Shown: positions 51,163 through 59,197 of the stretch, piece by piece
How the letters are laid out: each line of letters begins with the position of its first letter
Position numbering within the stretch: the first letter of the stretch is position 1
From: Pseudomonas sp. F(2018)
GTDB lineage: Bacteria > Pseudomonadota > Gammaproteobacteria > Pseudomonadales > Pseudomonadaceae
Direction of reading: 5' to 3'
DNA: 64,000 nt
Assembly: GCF_005508865.1 (NCBI RefSeq)
Contig: NZ_SCOM01000002.1
Coordinates: forward strand, 930,001-994,000
Notes under the pieces: model-generated
What the model was told of the DNA's origin: nothing
The model's database searches: none
What the model saw: only the letters and a program-made list of their open reading frames with translations
Translations under genes and position numbers: made by a program

Positions 51163-52248
51163 ATGAGCCAGCCAGCTGAAGGTACACACAAGGCCAGCGA
51201 TGCGGAGCATTTCGCCTTGGGCTTTCCATATCGGCAGTCGGTAAGGATCCGGAGAGATCTAAAGCACTTTGATCTCTGGCTACAGGAAAACTACAAATTC
51301 ACGATAGATAGACCAATCCCATTATCCATTATCTACAAGGATTTCTTTCTCAGCCACATAGAGCTCTATCCATGCAGAACAATGCCAGGTCGATTAATTT
51401 CTGCAGACTTGCAGTGTGAGCTGAGCAGATCTGGAATACTTAATGCCGAGGAACTCAGCTGCCAAAAAGTAGCATCGATAGTATTGTCAGTCATTCGATG
51501 GCAACACCATCGCTTCAGAAAAATAAATTTCCACAGTTTAATGAGTGACTTGATTCAATTTTACCGCCAGCTTCAATGGGTGACGCGCGATCAGGAACTC
51601 ACTTACAAATCATCGCTGAAATCTAATAGAGCTTTAACTATTTTCCGGCGCCATCTAGCCAAAGGCCCAAGACCTGAGCGCGATCTAGCGATGATTTTGC
51701 TGTCCTGGGGATATGGATTCAGCCCATCAGAGCTAATACAACTGTCGCTCGATGACATCGAAGTCGATAAAAGACCTTTAGAATGGAGATGCCGCCGTTC
51801 TGAAGTGCCAGTAGCATTAGATCACATGACAGCAACCAGTATTTTCTGCCTCATGTGCGAAAGCCTTGATTTGATGGAATTCGAAATTCCCTGGCTCATC
51901 AATCGCCATGATGGATCAACTTGGCGCGCCCTCACCGAAATAGAGGTCGAGGTCATATTGGAGCGACATTATCGTTACGTCGGCGCTCTTTATGGATTTG
52001 AATATTACTTTGATCCAACCGGATATCCAACACCAGACCTCCTACCCCAGGAGGAGAAGCAATATACTAAAGCGCTAAAAAGGTTTACCAAGTATCTATA
52101 TGCTAAACCTTGCTGCACTACCGAGGATCAAGATAATTGGGATGACGCCATACGAAACAGTTCTTCACAACGCCCCCCTAACGAAATTGGGCCCATTGAT
52201 GAGCAACTTGATTGGGATGAAATCATTAGGAACTCAAGCCATGATTGA
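51163..52248 (+). CDS. Tyrosine-recombinase-like protein without catalytic residues, Tn7-like element accessory
   Basis: A 361-residue protein from the ATG at 51163 (AGAAGGGA upstream). The segment RDLAMILLSWGYGFSPSELIQLSLDDIEV lines up with the tyrosine recombinase box RDRALLLLxxxTGLRxSELLxLxxxDI, but the catalytic Arg position is not Arg, and no clear HxxR or Tyr motif follows. The N-terminal half resembles a SAM-like core-binding domain. The protein therefore looks like a DNA-binding relic or accessory rather than a recombinase. It converges on tniQ with a 15-bp overlap. Confidence 0.5.
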   Translation: MSQPAEGTHKASDAEHFALGFPYRQSVRIRRDLKHFDLWLQENYKFTIDRPIPLSIIYKDFFLSHIELYPCRTMPGRLISADLQCELSRSGILNAEELSCQKVASIVLSVIRWQHHRFRKINFHSLMSDLIQFYRQLQWVTRDQELTYKSSLKSNRALTIFRRHLAKGPRPERDLAMILLSWGYGFSPSELIQLSLDDIEVDKRPLEWRCRRSEVPVALDHMTATSIFCLMCESLDLMEFEIPWLINRHDGSTWRALTEIEVEVILERHYRYVGALYGFEYYFDPTGYPTPDLLPQEEKQYTKALKRFTKYLYAKPCCTTEDQDNWDDAIRNSSSQRPPNEIGPIDEQLDWDEIIRNSSHD

Positions 52249-53772
52249 ACTAAAAATTTTTGACAAGTTTTGACCGTGGAAAGAATTTCCATCTGTAAGT
52301 GGTAGCTCTGTATGTCCTTCACCTCTACCAACCTTCCATGACTGTGCCGATATGAATGTTAATATTGGCGCTCCCGTGTTCTGCTCGACAGCAATAACAG
52401 CCCAACACACGGGGTGAAAAAAACGCCGATAAGGCACTTCAACTACTTTCCGCGAAGGACAATCTGTTACCACTGCCATTCCTGCCGCTATTTGCTGATG
52501 AAGAAGAGTCAGAATTTCGCATGCAAGAATATGCTGGAGCAGCCAGCGTTGGGCCATGGGAGTAGTCATCTGACGGAATGTCTTATGCTCTTTCTTCTCC
52601 GCTATCCATGAAGTAATTCGCCTTTTACTGCCCCGGGCAGAGGAAAGTAACTCGCATGGCACCTTTGTATTGCGCCAGTAACATAGCCAATCGAGGTATG
52701 CGAGCACACCGTAGCAAGTTGAGGGAAGCAAAACCCCTTCAATATCACGCCACAATAGACCTAGTAGCCGCTGCGTTAGATTGAATTTAATCCGGTACCG
52801 TTTCCTGAAATTCCTGAATATTGATTTAGAAATACTCATCAGGTCATTGACAAGTATATCGAGCGACTCCTCAGTCTGCTCTAAAGGCGTAAATGAGGGG
52901 CGTAAAGTGGGAAATCCAAGCAACTCAGATTGCGATGGAGGAGCACACGCCAACTCTTGCAATTCATGAAATAAAGCAGTCTCTACTTTCGCAAACTGCT
53001 GAGCCGACTGCGAAAGCTGCAATACATTATCGCAATGAAGATCTGCGGGGCCAACGATGTCAAAGGAAATTCGCTTATTTTTAGTAGTCGCTAGCATCTG
53101 GTGGACGCTTCGCAATCGCTCCATGCCTGGTGCACTAATAAATCGTAAAGACTGAGAGTTGCGTTCAATTCCGAGCTTATGACCGCAGTGCCAACAGCCA
53201 TAGAGCTGTTTGAATAACTCGGCATGAAGCTCATAACTCATTATTGCTGAGCAATGCATGCATTGACTGATCAAGCCAATGCCATGTACAGGGCACGATT
53301 CGATTAGCTCATATTGGAATAGCGTGTAATGCCTGCCTTGTGATAAACAAATTGGGCAAAACCGCAACGCTGGAGCTACATATCGATCAGAGTCGATATA
53401 GGTGGGATTCAAAAATAGGAAGCTTGCTTGCTGAGGGCTTAAATGTAATAACTCTTGCAAGCCAATCATCCCTACCGACTCAAGATACGCAAGGTTCTTA
53501 ATGCGCTTGCATTTAGTGGGCTGTGAATCGGAGCATTCCTTGACGATCTTGATTAGCGAGTCACCTTTGACAACGTTGTATAATCCAAACCTGGATAGAA
53601 TGGAATACATAGATTCATAAGGGATATATCTTGGCCGTAACCCACAGTACTTGGGTCTTGTGTGAAACAACTCAGCCTGCAGGGTGATAATCACTTCTAG
53701 CGGAGTGCATGTGCGGTTTTTGAGTTGGCCATGGCTGCCTGAAACCAAGACTCCTTGATTAGCTTCATGCAT
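52234..53772 (-). CDS. tniQ: TniQ/TnsD-type target-selection protein
   Basis: A 512-residue protein. A zinc-finger block of TniQ type lies at about residues 138-200: RFCPICLSQG, ESCPVHGIGL, QCMHCS and CWHCGH. The N-terminal part has the TniQ pattern ESMYSILSRFGLYN. The long C-terminal region, as in TnsD, should recognise a specific attachment site. The longest frame overlaps tnsC by 76 bp; a GTG near the tnsC stop is an alternative start. It recruits TnsC to the target. Confidence 0.82.
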   Translation of the reverse strand: MHEANQGVLVSGSHGQLKNRTCTPLEVIITLQAELFHTRPKYCGLRPRYIPYESMYSILSRFGLYNVVKGDSLIKIVKECSDSQPTKCKRIKNLAYLESVGMIGLQELLHLSPQQASFLFLNPTYIDSDRYVAPALRFCPICLSQGRHYTLFQYELIESCPVHGIGLISQCMHCSAIMSYELHAELFKQLYGCWHCGHKLGIERNSQSLRFISAPGMERLRSVHQMLATTKNKRISFDIVGPADLHCDNVLQLSQSAQQFAKVETALFHELQELACAPPSQSELLGFPTLRPSFTPLEQTEESLDILVNDLMSISKSIFRNFRKRYRIKFNLTQRLLGLLWRDIEGVLLPSTCYGVLAYLDWLCYWRNTKVPCELLSSARGSKRRITSWIAEKKEHKTFRQMTTPMAQRWLLQHILACEILTLLHQQIAAGMAVVTDCPSRKVVEVPYRRFFHPVCWAVIAVEQNTGAPILTFISAQSWKVGRGEGHTELPLTDGNSFHGQNLSKIFSSIMA

Positions 53773-54683
53773 GCATCCTTAGAGAGGGAGAAGCTTGAGC
53801 TGTCGCTGTCAGAATTTTCCGTTAGGAACATTTCAATGGTTTTCGTGAAATATTTCATGGGGACCTCCATTTCAGCTTTAATATTCAAAGCGCTATATGA
53901 CTCTTTAAATCCATTCCAGAGCATCTCCCCATAACTCTGAAGCCGAACTCCTGCATCAAAAGCCTCAGGCAAGAAAAATCGCGTATATGACCAGCCGCTT
54001 TCTTCCGGATAAGTAGCGCTATCATAATATCCGAGGCATTCTATAAAGTCCTCTTTATCACGAATGCCGCGAAATGGGTGCTCATAAAGCATAAATCTAT
54101 TAACTATGGCCTCCCCTTCTTCGCCGGTTTTTAATAAGGCTTCCTTCTGATCTTGCAATTCATGCTGGCCAACCAATATAGGCAGCAACGTAACGCCACG
54201 CAACATTAAGTCATTGTAGACGTCCTTGATCCAATCGTAATGAAGAGGCTCTAAACGTGATGCCTCATCAATGAACAATATAAATACTTTGTGCGGGTCA
54301 TTCAACGCAGCATCGGCAATGAAATTTACCAATCGTGAATGCTTAATACTAGTACTACAGCGATCAGCTGACTTTGCATGCCCAACAACCTCCAGCAAGG
54401 AGACATAAAAATTTCCCTTATGCGGGGAAATATCTCGTTTTGCATTGTAAATTTTCACTGGGATATTGGGGTGATCGATGTTTAAGCATTGCCTGCAGTA
54501 CATCATAGCGCTGGTTTTGCCGTATCGAACGCGTCCGTAAATAACCAACCCAGAATCACGCCTCCTGATTACTTTAAGCACCATGGCGTAAGTTTCGCCA
54601 ATAGAATGCGTAGGCATCAAATAGGTTCGATTGCTAACTGGATGTTCACCTATGCTGACGGGCCGCATATTTTTGATATCCAT
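53697..54683 (-). CDS. tnsC: TnsC-type AAA+ transposition regulator
   Basis: A 328-residue ATPase. Walker A is VIYGRVRYGKTSAMMY near residue 53 and Walker B VFILFIDEASRLE near 135; the sensor region has LPILVGQHELQDQ. TnsC links the target-bound TniQ to the transposase. It begins 12 bp after tnsB and has the same AT-rich codon use. Confidence 0.88.
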   Translation of the reverse strand: MDIKNMRPVSIGEHPVSNRTYLMPTHSIGETYAMVLKVIRRRDSGLVIYGRVRYGKTSAMMYCRQCLNIDHPNIPVKIYNAKRDISPHKGNFYVSLLEVVGHAKSADRCSTSIKHSRLVNFIADAALNDPHKVFILFIDEASRLEPLHYDWIKDVYNDLMLRGVTLLPILVGQHELQDQKEALLKTGEEGEAIVNRFMLYEHPFRGIRDKEDFIECLGYYDSATYPEESGWSYTRFFLPEAFDAGVRLQSYGEMLWNGFKESYSALNIKAEMEVPMKYFTKTIEMFLTENSDSDSSSFSLSKDACMKLIKESWFQAAMANSKTAHALR

Positions 54684-54695
54684 GTTTTTACCCTC

Positions 54696-56585
54696 TCAGA
54701 GTGTGAAAACCTTGGTCAATCTAACGCGCTCTACGTCTGATTTATCTGTATCCTCGGATTTGACTCCATTGTCGGAAAGGATGTCGTCACTATGGATTCG
54801 CCCAGTCTCTCTATACAGATAGGTAGCGTCACTCCGTGAAATGCTACCCTCCGCCGTTTTGTAACGATGGAAGGCCTCGCTGGGCGTTTCCTCTCTCGCA
54901 AACTGGAATTGACCTCTCTTTGTCGCCCTCCATAGCTCACTACGTACCTTCAAGCTATGCGGTTGGAGGTACCAAGGATGAGGAGGACTCAAAACACCAA
55001 CGAATGCACCATCTTCATCCAAGAGTCTGACAAATGACACATCTTCTCTCGAATACTCAATGAACATAGTCCGGCCAGCCGAGTCGCTCCTTAGAATGTT
55101 AGGGTTTTTATACTTTAAGTATGCAAAGTTCACATACGCGCCGCCATACTTTGAAGAAGTCCGCACAACTACTGACTCTCTAGACATTGTGAATAATATC
55201 GAATCTCTAAATGTCTCAGCCAATTCATTGGGAGGAAGGAGCGCTTGCCCTCGCCGCATACAAAATAACTCTAACGGCGAATGCGATTGCAATGATGAAT
55301 GGGGGCGACCATTGTAGTCCGAGATGACTGTATCGATACTGCTTCTGAGTTCATCTAACGTTAAAAGCATCTTTAACGGATTCTTTGACTTGGGAGATAG
55401 CCGCTCGATGATTTTGTCGCGGCTATCGCTGCCAGTAGTACCAACTATTCGATGTGAGTAGTGCTGTACAATAAACAAGAAGAATCGCTCGATAATGGCT
55501 CTATCGTTAGGCGTATGAGGCCTGCCGAACTCAGCAACACACCCTATTCGATCATGAAGAATTCGTACTACATTTGTAGCTTTGTGGGCCCATGCATTAT
55601 CAAGCTTAAGCGTCGACCAAGTTTCCCATGCATGGCCATGTTCACTCGGAAATCCACCAGAAACTGAGTACCGAATACTTTGATTGACCTGGGGCAGTCG
55701 CTGGTGGGGCGACAAGCTATTGAAAATTGCCTTCAATAAGTCGACTTGATCGTATGTACGCCCAAGAGCTATAGAGTAGCCCAACACACAGCGTGAAAAA
55801 GCCTCAATTAGCAAAATTAGCCAAACCCGTAAAATCTCATATCTCACGGGCTGCCCATAGCCATCTAATTCTTGTATGACCAACCGGAAGTCAAGCATGT
55901 GCCCGTCTGCCTCAACCTGTTGCATAACATCGGTTGGCGGTACATTGTCATTGTGGTCGGAATCATTGCGTTCTTTTTCATTGTGCGCCTTTATCTCTTT
56001 ATGCTTAGCCTTTATATGCTCCCTCAAGGCAGAGCGGGCGAGTGTCTTTCGACTAAATGGATACTGATCGTTGCTGATCGACAATGATTTGCAATGCTCG
56101 AGAAATGCGTTATGTAGGACATCAAAGCTAACGCCTCCCTGACGACGCGACTTATAAGAACGGGCAACCCCTTCCAGCCATTCTCTTATCTTGGGATGTT
56201 CAGATAGCAGCTTATCAAATGCCCCGGCATCACCCTGAAAGCCACCATCCGTTGAGTTGCGTAGCTCTTTCTCTCTTTTATATTTTTGATCGCCATTTCG
56301 CCTATACGGAATAGCTCCTTTGTAACCAAGAGCGACTCCCTCCTCATCCATTGCAAGGCAATTATTTATAGAGCGGTACAACGTGCTTCGGGGGACACCA
56401 TATACATCTTCTATCTCGGTTAAAGTTGCACGACAATTCAAGTATGCCTGAATTGCTTTAATTCTGTTTTCCGCTTCCTCCCGTATGCTCTCAGGAATAA
56501 GATCAATATCTATGCTCTTCCACCCATCACAAGAATTCCCAGCGGCGAGAAATTCCCTGCGGGAAAATCGAGGTGATTCACCCAT
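54696..56585 (-). CDS. tnsB: TnsB-type DDE transposase
   Basis: A 629-residue transposase. N-terminal HTH (LTEIEDVYGVPRSTLYRSIN), then the RNase H-like core: first Asp in EADGHMLDFRLVIQE, second in LKLDNAWAHKATN and Glu in NDRAIIERFFLF. A Mu-C-type domain and a charged C-terminal tail, the TnsC-binding part in Tn7, follow. It cuts the 3' ends and joins them to target DNA. It overlaps the TnsA-like gene by 8 bp. Confidence 0.9.
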   Translation of the reverse strand: MGESPRFSRREFLAAGNSCDGWKSIDIDLIPESIREEAENRIKAIQAYLNCRATLTEIEDVYGVPRSTLYRSINNCLAMDEEGVALGYKGAIPYRRNGDQKYKREKELRNSTDGGFQGDAGAFDKLLSEHPKIREWLEGVARSYKSRRQGGVSFDVLHNAFLEHCKSLSISNDQYPFSRKTLARSALREHIKAKHKEIKAHNEKERNDSDHNDNVPPTDVMQQVEADGHMLDFRLVIQELDGYGQPVRYEILRVWLILLIEAFSRCVLGYSIALGRTYDQVDLLKAIFNSLSPHQRLPQVNQSIRYSVSGGFPSEHGHAWETWSTLKLDNAWAHKATNVVRILHDRIGCVAEFGRPHTPNDRAIIERFFLFIVQHYSHRIVGTTGSDSRDKIIERLSPKSKNPLKMLLTLDELRSSIDTVISDYNGRPHSSLQSHSPLELFCMRRGQALLPPNELAETFRDSILFTMSRESVVVRTSSKYGGAYVNFAYLKYKNPNILRSDSAGRTMFIEYSREDVSFVRLLDEDGAFVGVLSPPHPWYLQPHSLKVRSELWRATKRGQFQFAREETPSEAFHRYKTAEGSISRSDATYLYRETGRIHSDDILSDNGVKSEDTDKSDVERVRLTKVFTL

Positions 56586-57216
56586 GCCGCCCCCGAATAA
56601 TATGTACTTTTGTTGCCCCTCCTATTCTTTTGCACTGCAAGTCCGACAGCTCCACTTTGCCCCGCCTGACAAGCTCAAACAACATTGCCGCTGCGCTCTC
56701 TGGATATTTTTCCTGTAGGTCTCTCACCGCATTACTTATTGTTCCTTTGCTGCGATCAATCGCATGCAATGTAAAATCGAGATTTCTATCTGTGAATGTA
56801 TCTCTATGCTTATTGATATAGGACAGCATGCTGAGCAAATTCTCAACGTGCACCTGCTGTTCGATCTTGCACTTTAAATCCAAGACTTCGACCTTAATTC
56901 CTCCGTCATTGCAGTACTCAATAATTTCATTTTTAGTGCCTTCGGTGACTTCCCGCTTGGAAAAAACCAAATGCAAAACACCTTGCATTTCATATTGAAG
57001 CGCAACGGATATTTTTTTATTACTAAGATTTAAACTCACCTGATTTGCGAGCACATCAGTGATGTAAGGGTTGAACTCAGTTTCGGCCCAGCGCCAAAAA
57101 CTAGGCCGGCAGTAAAGTCGCACTTGGCCATTGTTCTTGGGGCTATATGCCAAAAATTCGGGCGCCCCGGCCGGCCTGCCCATTGATTGCAGTGTGATAT
57201 AGGCTGACACTTGCAT
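56578..57216 (-). CDS. tnsA: TnsA-like protein with no recognisable nuclease triad
   Basis: A 212-residue protein in the tnsA position. The order of parts fits TnsA: an N-terminal alpha/beta domain (about 1-125) and a C-terminal winged-helix-like domain (LHAIDRSKGTISNAVRDL to KRIGGATKVHIIRG). In Tn7 TnsA the catalytic residues are Glu63, Asp114 and a Q-x-K pair. Here a Glu is present (RWAETEFNP) but the strand that should hold Asp reads ISVALQYEMQGVLHLVFSK, with neither Asp nor QxK. If it is inactive, 5' ends would not be cut. Assignment rests on order and the C-terminal domain. Confidence 0.6.
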   Translation of the reverse strand: MQVSAYITLQSMGRPAGAPEFLAYSPKNNGQVRLYCRPSFWRWAETEFNPYITDVLANQVSLNLSNKKISVALQYEMQGVLHLVFSKREVTEGTKNEIIEYCNDGGIKVEVLDLKCKIEQQVHVENLLSMLSYINKHRDTFTDRNLDFTLHAIDRSKGTISNAVRDLQEKYPESAAAMLFELVRRGKVELSDLQCKRIGGATKVHIIRGRHG

Positions 57217-57265
57217 GGCCTCTTCGCGTGTACGCGAGAATGCTCACAAAATCAGAAGGTTAAAA

Positions 57266-57306
57266 GAGTTTCAAATTTGTAGAGCAAGCGCGAGAGTTTC
57301 AAATTC
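57266..57306. repeat. Repeated GAGTTTCAAATT motif, probable TnsB-binding sites
   Basis: GAGTTTCAAATTT at 57266-57278 and GAGTTTCAAATTC at 57294-57306, 28 bp apart in direct orientation. A related sequence, TCTGTCAAATACA, is at 57403-57415. Tn7-type ends carry several TnsB sites, so these are good candidates. Confidence 0.5.
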
Positions 57307-57384
57307 CTAGGAATTATGGTGCCAGTTTCTAAGCATGACGGATTATTTAGATATAGAGAAATATTGACTAATAATCAGGCGAAA

Positions 57385-57431
57385 TAAAAAAGCCGCTCAA
57401 TGTCTGTCAAATACAGATTTTTTGCGGCTTA
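57385..57431 (-). terminator. Intrinsic terminator, probably downstream of galU
   Basis: On the minus strand AAGCCGC and GCGGCTT close a hairpin with an inner CTGT...ACAG stem, followed by TTTTTTATTT. It lies 350 bp beyond the galU stop. If it terminates chromosomal transcription, the element boundary must be to its left, which conflicts with the possible end at 57415; one of the two readings is wrong. Confidence 0.55.
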
Positions 57432-57532
57432 TGAAAAGTTTCGGATTCAATTTGTCGCAGTATTACGGAGTCGCAAGAAGCTCGCTCTGCCCGGCTGATA
57501 ACTGGTCCCCTATCTCGGCTTTGAAATCTGGA

Positions 57533-57928
57533 ATGCACACACCTGCAACAGGTTCGCCAGTCGCCGATCTTTCGTTGGGCTCGGCGCTGCAGTGGTTTGG
57601 CCGAGTGATGCTCTTATTGGCCGTGGGACTGGCGATGTTCACCGATCTGTATCACCAGGTCAGTGGCATCACGCTGATTGCGCTACTGGGCATGCTCGGG
57701 CTGCTATCGCCGGTGTCGGTACGTCTAATTCTGACCCTGTACCTGATGAGCCCGAGCAAGAAAGATCCAACCGGCCCTAGGCCATCGAACCGGTCTCCAG
57801 TTCGGCCGGCTCCGTCACTACCTTGGCCTGCGGCTTCTCATGCTGGGGCTTGTACAGATGCTCGAAGCAGAAATTGGTCGCCTCGACATAGCCTTCCGCC
57901 GCGCCGCAGTCGAAGCGTCTGCCCTTGA
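57533..57928 (+). CDS. Small two-helix membrane protein, uncertain
   Basis: A 131-residue frame starting MHTPATGSPVADLS with two membrane helices (LQWFGRVMLLLAVGLAMFTD and TLIALLGMLGLLSP) that look like real protein. The last 50 residues (rich in Pro, Ser and Arg) run antisense to the 3' end of galU and look spurious, so the gene may be truncated or frame-shifted near 57,775. I do not recognise a family. Confidence 0.4.
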   Translation: MHTPATGSPVADLSLGSALQWFGRVMLLLAVGLAMFTDLYHQVSGITLIALLGMLGLLSPVSVRLILTLYLMSPSKKDPTGPRPSNRSPVRPAPSLPWPAASHAGACTDARSRNWSPRHSLPPRRSRSVCP

Positions 57929-58670
57929 ACTTGTAGGCCAGCACGCAGCCTTGCTGGGCCTGCTTGAGCAAGGCGTCGGTGATCTGGATCTCGCCGCCCT
58001 TGCCCGGCTCGGTCTGCTCGATGAGCTTGAAGATGTCGGGCGTGAGGATGTAGCGGCCGATGATCGCCAGGTTCGATGGCGCGTCTTCCGGGCGAGGTTT
58101 CTCCACCATGCGATCGACCCGGAAGATGTCGTCGCGAATGGCCTCGCCGGATATCACCCCGTATTTCGACACCTCTTCGGGCGGCACTTCCTGGATGGCC
58201 ACGATGCTGCAGCGGAACTGGTTGTACAGCTTGACCATCTGCGTCAGCACGCCATCGCCGCCGGGGTTCAGGCACAGGTCATCGGCCAGCACCACGGCGA
58301 AGGCCTCGTCGCCGATCAGCGGACGGCCGGTGAGAATCGCGTGACCGAGGCCCTTCATCTCGACCTGGCGCGTATAGGAAAAGGTGCATTGATCGATCAG
58401 GCGGCGAATGCCACGCAAGGCATTTTCCTTGCTGGTATTGCTGATCTCGTGCTCCAGCTCGTAGCTGATGTCGAAGTGATCCTCCAGCGAACGCTTGCCG
58501 CGTCCCGTGACCATGGCGATCTGCGTCAGGCCGGCCTGGTAGGCTTCCTCGACGCCGTACTGGATCAGCGGCGTATCCACCACCGGCAGCATTTCCTTGG
58601 GCATGGACTTGGTGGCGGGAAGGAAGCGGGTTCCGTAGCCCGCGGCGGGAAACAGGCATTTCTTGATCAT
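57777..58670 (-). CDS. galU: UTP-glucose-1-phosphate uridylyltransferase
   Basis: A 297-residue nucleotidyltransferase making UDP-glucose for LPS and exopolysaccharide. The start is MIKKCLFPAAGYGTRFLPATKSMPKEMLPV, with the nucleotide-binding G-x-G-T-R and Lys. FAVVLADDLC holds the Mg-binding Asp, and VEKP and GGEIQITDAL are typical. The open frame runs far upstream but the family start at 58670 is clear. Codon use is typical of a core Pseudomonas gene. Confidence 0.96.
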   Translation of the reverse strand: MIKKCLFPAAGYGTRFLPATKSMPKEMLPVVDTPLIQYGVEEAYQAGLTQIAMVTGRGKRSLEDHFDISYELEHEISNTSKENALRGIRRLIDQCTFSYTRQVEMKGLGHAILTGRPLIGDEAFAVVLADDLCLNPGGDGVLTQMVKLYNQFRCSIVAIQEVPPEEVSKYGVISGEAIRDDIFRVDRMVEKPRPEDAPSNLAIIGRYILTPDIFKLIEQTEPGKGGEIQITDALLKQAQQGCVLAYKFKGRRFDCGAAEGYVEATNFCFEHLYKPQHEKPQAKVVTEPAELETGSMA

Positions 58671-58744
58671 CGTGGTCTCACCGATTGACGTGTCAGCATT
58701 GATCAGCTGACTGGCCCGGTTCCGCTCTAGTTCAAGGTTTTTCC

Positions 58745-59188
58745 TCAGTCTTCCTGCGGGATGATGGATATCTTGCCGTTGCGTTCGATGATGGCGAACT
58801 TGATCTGCTCTACCCGCTCGATGCCGCTTTCGCGTGCCGATTCCATGATGTCGTCGAGCTTCAGGCGCGACTTTTCCAGGCGCTTTTCCAGCGGCACACC
58901 GTTCTCCACCACGATGGTCGGCGTGCCGTCGAGCAGCGCGGCGAAACGCTGCGAATGACGCTTGAGCAGCGAGGCCCCCACATCGAGAACGATCAAGGTG
59001 ATGATCACCAGCAAGGCGTTGGTCAGCGAAAAGTCCTCGCCGAGCAAGGCCTGCTGGGTGGCCTCGCCGATGATCAGCAGCAGCACGAAGTCGAAGGTGG
59101 TCAGCTGGGCCAGCGAGCGGCGCCCGGCCAGCTTGAACAGCACGACCAAAGCGAGATAGATGGCGGCGGCGCGAAGTACGGCGTCCAT
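58745..59188 (-). CDS. DUF421 (YetF-like) membrane protein
   Basis: A 147-residue inner-membrane protein with two or three N-terminal helices (about residues 6-70) and a cytoplasmic DUF421 domain: GTPTIVVENGVPLEKRLEKSRLKLDDIMESAR then FAIIERNGKISII. The motif RRSLAQLTTFDFVLLLIIGEA is typical. Function is not established for most members. It lies 74 bp upstream of galU on the same strand. Confidence 0.88.
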   Translation of the reverse strand: MDAVLRAAAIYLALVVLFKLAGRRSLAQLTTFDFVLLLIIGEATQQALLGEDFSLTNALLVIITLIVLDVGASLLKRHSQRFAALLDGTPTIVVENGVPLEKRLEKSRLKLDDIMESARESGIERVEQIKFAIIERNGKISIIPQED

Positions 59189-59197
59189 GGGCGAGCC

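Larger units (their letters stand above)
51163..57415. mobile_element. Tn7-like transposition module (right end and core genes)
   Basis: Four leftward overlapping genes in Tn7 order (TnsA-like, TnsB, TnsC, TniQ) plus one convergent gene. The tnsA-side end is expected just right of 57216, where repeated GAGTTTCAAATT motifs and a possible TGT...ACA terminus (57413-57415) are seen. The other end was not found, so some or all of the material to the left may be its cargo. The module is visibly AT-richer than its surroundings. Confidence 0.7.
57217..57532. other. Right-end region of the Tn7-like element and junction with the chromosome
   Basis: No gene is supported. The region is very AT-rich up to about 57,420 and then becomes GC-rich, marking the likely edge of the element. 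A possible end, read inwards on the minus strand, is TGTATTTGACAGAC from 57415. The target duplication cannot be confirmed without the left end. Confidence 0.5.

Noticed and set aside
57777..57928. C-terminal Pro/Ser/Arg tail of the small membrane protein as genuine protein
   Set aside because: It lies entirely antisense to the galU 3' end and has shadow-like composition.
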